Positions 58,238 to 64,000 of a DNA stretch of 64,000 bases are shown piece after piece; the stretch's first letter is position 1; every line of letters begins with the position of its first letter. Source of the DNA: Rhodocaloribacter sp964552015. Its GTDB lineage: Bacteria > Bacteroidota > Rhodothermia > Rhodothermales > ISCAR-4553. The DNA is taken from assembly GCA_964552015.1 (NCBI GenBank), contig CAZKFR010000011.1:8552-72551 (forward strand). Direction: 5' to 3'. A program made the position numbers and the translations under genes. Under the pieces are notes generated by a model, which saw nothing but the letters and a program-made list of their open reading frames with translations, made no database searches and was not told where the DNA came from.

Positions 58238-58738
58238 GGCGGGAGCACGATACGGGTGGAGGGTACGGCGTCTCCGGCGGGGGAGACAGGGGGCTTAAAA
58301 GTACATGTCATCGCATCGTGGAGCAAGGGGGCTTGCAGGGCGACGGACGGACCGGAGGGGATCGGGTGCAGGGCTTCCTTCGGTCGTTGTCCTCTGCCCC
58401 TTCGGCGTGTCATGAGGCTCGCCTATCGGCTCGCGGTCATTTCCTCACCCATCCACCCACCNNNNNNNNNNNNNNNNNNNNNNNNNNNNNNNNNNNNNNN
58501 NNNNNNNNNNNNNNNNNNNNNNNNNNNNNNNNNNNNNNNNNNNNNNNNNNNNNNNNNNNNNCCACCCACCGACACACCCACCCACCGACACACCCACCCA
58601 CCGACACACCCAGCCATCCACCCAGACCGCACCCATCCCCTCAAACATTCCCCGGGCGAGGATTGGACATCGACTTCAAAAAACAGGAAATTCCCCGGCA
58701 TCGTCTCGATTCCTGCCACCAGACACGGAGGTCGTACC
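58238..58738. other. Intergenic region with an N gap and 16-bp tandem repeat
   Basis: A 501-base space between the BNR gene and the OPT transporter. 100 N occupy 58462-58561. The bases before the gap (CATCCACCCACC) resemble the repeat unit after it, so the gap probably hides more copies. The last 30 bases hold the ribosome binding site of the transporter. No gene is supported here. Confidence 0.7.
58562..58611. repeat. 16-bp tandem repeat (ACCCACCCACCGACAC) abutting an N gap
   Basis: At least three near-perfect copies with the phase-marking G at 58571, 58587 and 58603. The pattern is C/A-rich and strand-asymmetric. It is different from the 55-bp overlaps at the other gaps. Confidence 0.85.
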
Positions 58739-60469
58739 GTGCGTACCCCTGTCGCTTCCGGAAAACGCATCATCCGCCATGGTCCGTATCCCGAGTTGTC
58801 GTGGCCGGCGGTGCTGGTCGGGTATTTTCTCGGGGCCGTCATCGCCGTGAGCATCGGCTACGCGAGCCTGATCCTGGGTTTCTCGATCGAGGGCTCGGAA
58901 CTGGCGGCCATCCTGGGCTTCGGGATCCTGCGCGGGGTGATGCGCCGCAACAGCATCGTGGAGAACAACATCAACCAGACGGTCGCCAGCGCGGTCAACG
59001 GGGCCTCGGCGGGGATGATGTTCTCCGTGCCGGCGCTGTTCATCCTGGGCGAGACCGAATTCAGCTACGTGCTGATGGTGCTGGGGTGTATTTCCGGGGC
59101 CATCCTGGGGATCGCCTTCATCATTCCGTTGCGCAAGCAATTCATCGACTTCGAGCGGCTGACCTACCCGGGCGGGGTGGCGGTGGCGGCGATCCTGAAG
59201 TCGCCCGGCGCCGGGATGCGCAAGGCGGTGCTGATGCTCGGGGGGCTGGCGGTCAGCGGCCTCGTGCACGCGGTCTCGCTCTCGACGGGGTTCACCAACT
59301 GGGACCTGGGCGCGCAGCTGGGCCTGCCCGAGTACATGAACGGCATCTGGTACGTCTCGCTGCTCACGTTCGGGGTGGCCTATATCGCCGGGAAAGGCGG
59401 CTTTTTCTTCATCATCGGCGGGTTCGTCTGCTACTGGATCCTGGCGCCGCTGCTGGCGGCCCAGGGCTTGCTGCCCGTCGACGCGGCGGGTACGCCCATC
59501 ACCGACCCGGACCAGCTGCGCGGCCTGCTCTTCCGGCCCGTCGGCATCGGGATGCTCATCGGGGGGGCCATCGCGGGGATCGTGCTGGCGCTGCCGCTGA
59601 TCGTGGGGGCGGTGCGCAGCATGCAGGACGCGGCCCGGACGCAGACGGCGCTCTCGAAGGACGAGATGCCCATTAAGTTTCTCTACGGCGCCATCGGGGG
59701 GGCGGCGGTGCTGCTGTTCGTCATCGCGGTGATGTCGACCGAGGAGATGGGCCTCGGCCGGGGCCTGGTGATGGCCCTGCTGGGGACGCTCTGGATCTGG
59801 ATGGCGGGGGTGATCCTCTCGGAGTGCATCGGGCGGACGAACTGGTCGCCGCTGAGCGGGATGACGCTCATCGCCATCACCATCCTCATCTTCATCGCCA
59901 GCGGGCTGAGCAACAGCGCGGCGATCATCGCGTCGGTGGTGGTGGGGGCGGCCGCCTGTGTGGCCATGGCCCAGGCCACCGACCTGATGCTCGACCTGAA
60001 GACGGGCTACCTGGTGGGGGCCACGCCGCGCAAGCAGCAGATCGGCCAGTTCCTGGGTAGCTGGCTCGGGCCTATCATCGTGATGGCCCTCATCGTGGTG
60101 CTCGACCAGGCCAAGGGCATCGGCAGCGCTGAGCTGCCCGCGCCGCAGGGGACGGCGCTGGCCAGCGTCATCCAGGGCATCCTGGGGGGCGACGTCCCGC
60201 TGCAGAAGTACCTGGCGGGCGCCGGGCTGGGGGCCCTGCTCAGCGCCAGCGGCATCGGGGGACTCGGCATCCTGGTGGGCCTGGGCTTCTACCTGCCCTT
60301 CAACATCGTGCTGACGTACAGCCTGGGCACCTTCACCCGCCTGCTCGTGGACCGCACGAAAGGGCACCGCTTCAGCGAAGACGTGGGCATCCCCGTGGCG
60401 GCCGGGCTGATCGTGGGCGAGGCCCTCGTCGGCGTCGGCTATGCCCTCCTGCAGGTCTTCGGCGGCTAG
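58739..60469 (+). CDS. OPT-family oligopeptide (or metal-chelate) transporter
   Basis: 576 residues with about 14-16 membrane helices. Features of the bacterial OPT branch: ENNINQTVASAVNGASAGM near residue 80, a PLRKQFIDFERLTYPGGVAVA block and ATPRKQQIGQFLGSWLG later. It probably imports peptides or metal-peptide complexes with protons. The GTG at 58739 is chosen because GGAGGT lies six bases upstream; the upstream open frame is antisense to the BNR gene and is not real. Confidence 0.9.
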   Translation: MRTPVASGKRIIRHGPYPELSWPAVLVGYFLGAVIAVSIGYASLILGFSIEGSELAAILGFGILRGVMRRNSIVENNINQTVASAVNGASAGMMFSVPALFILGETEFSYVLMVLGCISGAILGIAFIIPLRKQFIDFERLTYPGGVAVAAILKSPGAGMRKAVLMLGGLAVSGLVHAVSLSTGFTNWDLGAQLGLPEYMNGIWYVSLLTFGVAYIAGKGGFFFIIGGFVCYWILAPLLAAQGLLPVDAAGTPITDPDQLRGLLFRPVGIGMLIGGAIAGIVLALPLIVGAVRSMQDAARTQTALSKDEMPIKFLYGAIGGAAVLLFVIAVMSTEEMGLGRGLVMALLGTLWIWMAGVILSECIGRTNWSPLSGMTLIAITILIFIASGLSNSAAIIASVVVGAAACVAMAQATDLMLDLKTGYLVGATPRKQQIGQFLGSWLGPIIVMALIVVLDQAKGIGSAELPAPQGTALASVIQGILGGDVPLQKYLAGAGLGALLSASGIGGLGILVGLGFYLPFNIVLTYSLGTFTRLLVDRTKGHRFSEDVGIPVAAGLIVGEALVGVGYALLQVFGG

Positions 60470-60506
60470 GCCGTCTCTGCAAGCGAACACGAAACCGGAG
60501 AAGAGT

Positions 60507-61040
60507 ATGAAGACAGCCGGACTGACGCTGATCACCCTGGGCTTTCTGGCCGGCGCCTACCTGGCCGTGCTGGACACCGAGACGGTGGCCTGGGGCTACT
60601 GGGGCGTGGCCCTCGTGGCCGGGTTCGCCGGGGTGGCCCTGGTGCGGATCGATGCCCGCAAGCTGGCCCAGGACCACCAGCGCGTGGCCGAAAACATCGC
60701 GCAGATCGAACAGAGCCTCGACAACCTCGTGACGAAGCTGGAGGCCCTCAACGCCGAGAAGGAGCGGCTCAACCCGTACGACGTCGGCCCGCTGATCGAC
60801 GAGCAGTTGCTGGACGACCTGAACGACTTCGTGGAGGCCCGCGAGACCATCAGCCACGTCTACGGCCTGCAGGCCTATGCCGACGTGATGGCCCACTTCG
60901 CCGGCGGCGAGCGCTACCTCAACCGGGTCTGGTCGGCCTCGGCCGACGGGTACGTCGACGAGGTGAACGCCTACCTGGGATACGCGCTGGAGCAGTTCGT
61001 CGAGGCCCGGCGGAAGCTGGCGGCGCTGAAAGCATCCTGA
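60507..61040 (+). CDS. Small membrane protein with coiled coil, unknown function
   Basis: 177 residues. Two N-terminal hydrophobic helices (about 5-24 and 29-47) anchor a cytoplasmic coiled-coil region (VAENIAQIEQSLDNLVTKLE) and a helical C-terminal domain. GGAGAAG precedes the ATG. It starts 37 bases after the OPT gene, so it may be co-transcribed and could be an accessory of the transporter, but I recognise no family. Confidence 0.72.
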   Translation: MKTAGLTLITLGFLAGAYLAVLDTETVAWGYWGVALVAGFAGVALVRIDARKLAQDHQRVAENIAQIEQSLDNLVTKLEALNAEKERLNPYDVGPLIDEQLLDDLNDFVEARETISHVYGLQAYADVMAHFAGGERYLNRVWSASADGYVDEVNAYLGYALEQFVEARRKLAALKAS

Positions 61041-61138
61041 AGGCCCGAACCGGTAAAAAGACCGGCACCCGGGTTAATGCCGGCGAGGCGGTGGACGATA
61101 CCGGAGCGAAGGAAAGCAGGAAACCGACGGGAAGGGAT

Positions 61139-61468
61139 ATGGCTGCGTCCGAGTTGACCTTGCGCCAGCGCCTGGCATCGATCGAGGAACGGGTGGAACA
61201 CCTGCGTGCGGCCGACCTGAGCGACGAGGCGGCCTTTCGCGACGCCATCAGGGCGGCGGACCGGCTGTGCGACGAGGCGGTGGCCATCCGGTGGAAGTTG
61301 CTGCAGAGCTACCGGAGCCGCTTCGGGAGCGAGGGCAGCGCGCAGGGCGACCCCGCAGGGACACGCTCTTCGGAACGGGTGCGCCGCCTGCTCGAGGACA
61401 AAGGCTTCCGGCCCCGATCCGACCGGCCGGCCGCGGGGCCGCCTCCCGCCCCCGATCCGACGGCCTGA
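61139..61468 (+). CDS. Small helical protein, unknown function
   Basis: 109 residues from the ATG at 61139 (a GTG at 61091 is possible). The N-terminal 75 residues are helical and charged (LTLRQRLASIEERVEHLRAA), and the tail is disordered and Pro/Arg-rich. No domain recognised. It is convergent with the response regulator, 15 bases apart. Confidence 0.6.
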   Translation: MAASELTLRQRLASIEERVEHLRAADLSDEAAFRDAIRAADRLCDEAVAIRWKLLQSYRSRFGSEGSAQGDPAGTRSSERVRRLLEDKGFRPRSDRPAAGPPPAPDPTA

Positions 61469-61483
61469 AGGCACGTGCCGGCC

Positions 61484-62185
61484 TCAGACGTCGAACTTGT
61501 ACCCGATGCCGTAGACGGTCTGGATGTACGTCGGGGCGTTCGGGTCCGGCTCGATCTTCTTACGAATCGAGGCGATGTGCCGGTCCACCGTGCGCGTCGT
61601 GACGTCTCCGCTGATCTTCCACACGTCTTCCAGGAGTTGTTTCCGGGTGATGGTGTGGCCCCGGTGCTGGATGAAATAGTGCAGCACTTCGTATTCGAGA
61701 GCGGTAAAGCGGATGGGTTTGCCGTTGCGGTGGGCCGTGTGGTTGCTGAAGTTGACCTCGATGTCGCCGAAGCGGTAGGTCTCCATCGGGGGCTCGGCGG
61801 GCATGTGGGCGCGTTTGAGCACGGCGCGCACCCGGGCCGCCAGCTCCTCGGCGCTGAACGGCTTGGTCACGTAGTCATCGGCGCCCAGGTCGAAGCCCCT
61901 GAGCTTGTCGGCTTCCCGGTCGCGGGCCGTCAGCATCACGACCGGGGCGTTGATGCCGTTTCGGCGTGCCTCCCGCAGCACTTCGAACCCGTCCCGGCAC
62001 GGCAGCATCATGTCCAACAGCACGATGTCGAAGGCAGGCAGGGTCTGGATCAGCCGCAGCGCCGTTTCCCCGTCGGCGGCCCGGGTAACCTGAAAGCCGC
62101 GCATGGTGAAGAAATCTTCCAGCCCCATCCCCATCTCCGGATCGTCCTCTACAATGAGCATACGTCGCCCTTGAAAATGACTCAT
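61484..62185 (-). CDS. OmpR/PhoB-family response regulator (second pair)
   Basis: 233 residues. The receiver has LIVEDD, the Asp in LLDMMLPCRDG, and DDYVTKPFS with the conserved Lys. The winged helix includes FTALEYEVLHYFI and VDRHIASIRKKIE, ending YGIGYKFDV. The kinase gene lies 39 bases upstream on the same strand, so they form one operon. Target genes are unknown; no tandem 11-bp repeats were seen near its neighbours. Confidence 0.95.
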   Translation of the reverse strand: MSHFQGRRMLIVEDDPEMGMGLEDFFTMRGFQVTRAADGETALRLIQTLPAFDIVLLDMMLPCRDGFEVLREARRNGINAPVVMLTARDREADKLRGFDLGADDYVTKPFSAEELAARVRAVLKRAHMPAEPPMETYRFGDIEVNFSNHTAHRNGKPIRFTALEYEVLHYFIQHRGHTITRKQLLEDVWKISGDVTTRTVDRHIASIRKKIEPDPNAPTYIQTVYGIGYKFDV

Positions 62186-62224
62186 GCGTTCCGATCGGAT
62201 GGTGAATGAATGCAGGTTGATGGC

Positions 62225-63589
62225 TCAGGCGCGGGGTGCCGTGTGCCCGGGGTTCACAGGGAGCACGATCGTGAACGTGGAGCCTTCGCCCAGGCGGCTC
62301 TCGACGTCGACGCGCCCGCCGTGGGCCTCTACGATGTGCCGTACGAGCGAGAGGCCGAGCCCGCTGCCGGAGGCGCGCTGCGTGGAGCCGCTCTCGACCC
62401 GGTAGAACTCGCTGAAGATCAGGTCGAGCTGGTCTTCCGGAATGCCGATGCCACGATCTTTGACCGAAATGGAGACGGCCGGTTGACCGCGCAGCAGGGA
62501 ATAAACGGCGCGCACTTCCAGCGTGTGCGGGTCGCTGTACTTGACAGCGTTGTCCAGCAGGTTGATCAGGGCCTGGCGGATGGTGCCGGGGTCCATCCAT
62601 ACGGCCGGCAGGATGTCTTCCAGCTGAAGATCGATGGCATAGCCCCGGTCCCGGTAGAGGACGTTGAACGTGTCGACCACGTCGTGCAGTACGTCCTGCA
62701 GGGGCACGCGGGCGAAACTGTAGGTCATCTGCCCGCGCTCGATGCGGTTGAAGTCCAGCACGTTGTCGACCAGGATGGCCAGGCGCTCACATTCCTGGTC
62801 GATGACGCCGTGGTAGCGGAGCTGCTTCTCGCGGTCCTGCGTGGGCAGGTTGCGGAGCAATTCGTTGAAAAACTGGATCTTGGCCAGCGGGGTTTTGAGC
62901 TCGTGGGAGACGTTCGAGACGAAGGTGGTTTTGGCCCGGCTCAGTTCGATCTCCTGGATGGCCATGCGGGTCGTGAAGACGACACCCCCGATCAGGATGA
63001 TCAGGGGGATGAGCGTGGCCAGGTAACGCCGCCATCGGGTCGCCTTCATCTCGTTGAAGCAGGCGACCCGGATCTGCCAGTCCTTGTAGAGGCCGCCCAG
63101 GTCGAACGAGCGGGTGAAGGTATCGATGGCTTCCTGATGGCGCGGGGCGAGGTGGTGCGTGATACGGCTCAGCACGAGCGTCGTGTCGGGGGTGATGACT
63201 TCGATGCTGATGATCCCACCGGGAAACATATCCGGGCCTCGCTCGGCACGGACGCGTTCGGCCAGGCGGGAGAAGGCCGCGGGAATCACGGTTTGGCGCA
63301 ACAGGGCCGGCGAGACGCCCGGTGGCGCGTCGGTACGGGGGGCCTCCTGCCGGGCGTTGAGGATCTGCTCCGTGTATTCGAGCAGACGCTCGGCAAAGAG
63401 CATCGCATCCTGCTGCATGCTGCGTTCCACCTCGTCGAGCAGGCGTTCCGTCGTGCGCAGGTCCAGCACCGTCAGCCAGGTGCTGGGCACCACGATGACC
63501 AGCATCATGAGCGTCAGGAGCAGCCATTTGGCACGCGACCCCAGCGGCAAGCTCCGGGTCGAGGATGGACGCACGGTTGGGCTAGACAT
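62225..63589 (-). CDS. Sensor histidine kinase (second pair)
   Basis: 454 residues: an N-terminal membrane helix (about 22-44), a periplasmic sensor of about 170 residues, a second helix (about 187-207), HisKA with SNVSHELKTPLAKIQ, and HATPase with NLLDNAVKY, KDRGIGIPEDQ and GSGLGLSLVRH. It is a PhoR-like architecture. The ligand is unknown. It is transcribed ahead of its regulator; the promoter should lie in the A/T-rich stretch near 63620-63645. Confidence 0.93.
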   Translation of the reverse strand: MSSPTVRPSSTRSLPLGSRAKWLLLTLMMLVIVVPSTWLTVLDLRTTERLLDEVERSMQQDAMLFAERLLEYTEQILNARQEAPRTDAPPGVSPALLRQTVIPAAFSRLAERVRAERGPDMFPGGIISIEVITPDTTLVLSRITHHLAPRHQEAIDTFTRSFDLGGLYKDWQIRVACFNEMKATRWRRYLATLIPLIILIGGVVFTTRMAIQEIELSRAKTTFVSNVSHELKTPLAKIQFFNELLRNLPTQDREKQLRYHGVIDQECERLAILVDNVLDFNRIERGQMTYSFARVPLQDVLHDVVDTFNVLYRDRGYAIDLQLEDILPAVWMDPGTIRQALINLLDNAVKYSDPHTLEVRAVYSLLRGQPAVSISVKDRGIGIPEDQLDLIFSEFYRVESGSTQRASGSGLGLSLVRHIVEAHGGRVDVESRLGEGSTFTIVLPVNPGHTAPRA

Positions 63590-63820
63590 GGCTCGCGGTG
63601 AGGGCAGGGGGTAGATGCGGAAAATATACGAATCTTTTTGTTTTTCCGAAGCCGGCGAGGCTGTGGTTGTACGTGCAACTATGTTAAAAGAATGCGGTTG
63701 GGGTGGAGTCGAATGGCCGGGGCGGCTACGGGCGAGGAACCGGTGTTCGATAAACCCGACCGGGGCTCGTGCGTTCGTACCGACACGGTGATGTCCGGAC
63801 GCTTTAGCACGCCACCCTCC

Positions 63821-64000
63821 ATGGATGACTACAACTACCTCCTCATTATCCTGCTGACGTTCGTTGGCTTCGTGGCGCTGGCGGCTATTCTGCTGGTGCC
63901 GGTCTATCTGTTTCTGAAGCGGGAGGAGCGCGCGAGCGATGCGTGGACGCCGGAAGCCCTGGCCCGCCGCCGGCGCGACGCAGCGCCGCCCCGGAATGGA
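63821..64000 (+). CDS. Small membrane protein, 3' end outside the window
   Basis: 60 residues are visible from the ATG at 63821 and the frame is still open at the window edge. One hydrophobic helix (LLIILLTFVGFVALAAILLV) is followed by a basic, Arg-rich segment. In-frame GTG 63788 and ATG 63791 are alternative starts; none has a good ribosome binding site. Divergent from the histidine kinase. No family recognised. Confidence 0.5.
   Translation, partial: MDDYNYLLIILLTFVGFVALAAILLVPVYLFLKREERASDAWTPEALARRRRDAAPPRNG

Noticed and set aside
58562..58611. CRISPR array
   Set aside because: The 16-bp units are contiguous with no spacers, and no cas genes are in the window.
55415..60469. A 1684-codon open frame across the BNR gene and the OPT gene
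   Set aside because: Only the last 576 codons are the OPT transporter. The upstream part is antisense to the BNR gene, crosses the N gap, and lacks domain signals. GC-rich DNA often leaves antisense frames open.

Overview
The window is GC-rich and densely coded. It most likely comes from the Rhodothermota/Bacteroidota side of the tree, close to Rhodothermales. Supporting signs are a type IX secretion (T9SS) C-terminal sorting domain, a DUF5103-type T9SS plug lipoprotein, an Hc1-type histone-H1-like protein, a DUF3078 protein, a RicT/PSP1 protein with a Cys-rich leader, a giant Reg_prop hybrid histidine kinase and two BNR/sortilin-like secreted proteins. This is inferred from gene families; no 16S gene is present. 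Three runs of exactly 100 N interrupt the sequence. Two of them are flanked by identical 55-bp sequences and are almost certainly unresolved contig overlaps, not missing DNA.

Layout. 1-5.7 kb: RNase G (5' end missing, split by a gap), a beta-rich envelope protein, a PhnP-like metallo-hydrolase, AroQ, a YdjM-like membrane hydrolase and a polysaccharide flippase. 5.7-10.6 kb: a small lipoprotein, a secreted HExxH metalloprotease with a T9SS sorting domain, two unknowns and YqgE/AlgH. 10.7-13.3 kb: an NAD salvage pair (nicotinamidase-like and nicotinate phosphoribosyltransferase) and tRNA-Met. 13.4-19.3 kb: HolB and RicT, followed by a VWA / PP2C / kinase-HhH triad resembling E. coli YegL-YegK-YegI. 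19.3-28.5 kb, minus strand: a lone GroES-like protein, PurF, a YfiM-like protein, a CorC/CNNM protein and DnaE carrying a 419-residue intein with LAGLIDADG motifs. 28.8-39.3 kb: the Reg_prop hybrid kinase, a degenerate amino-acid kinase, Hc1, a DUF3078 protein, a membrane zincin-TPR protein and the T9SS plug lipoprotein. 39.3-42.4 kb: the first BNR protein.

42.5-53.1 kb is the most system-like region. An OmpR-type regulator and histidine kinase are divergent from a CzcA-type RND efflux operon. Four 11-bp direct repeats lie in the shared upstream region and look like a PhoB/OmpR-style operator. Between the RND pump and its TolC lie a Rieske protein, a four-helix b561-like membrane protein and YceI, and a DUF2231-like membrane protein follows. 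This suggests that metal efflux is coupled to an envelope redox function.

53-64 kb: two lipoproteins, the second BNR protein, an OPT-family transporter, two small unknowns, a second OmpR-type two-component pair and the start of a small membrane protein that runs off the window. No CRISPR array, insertion sequence, prophage or rRNA was seen.
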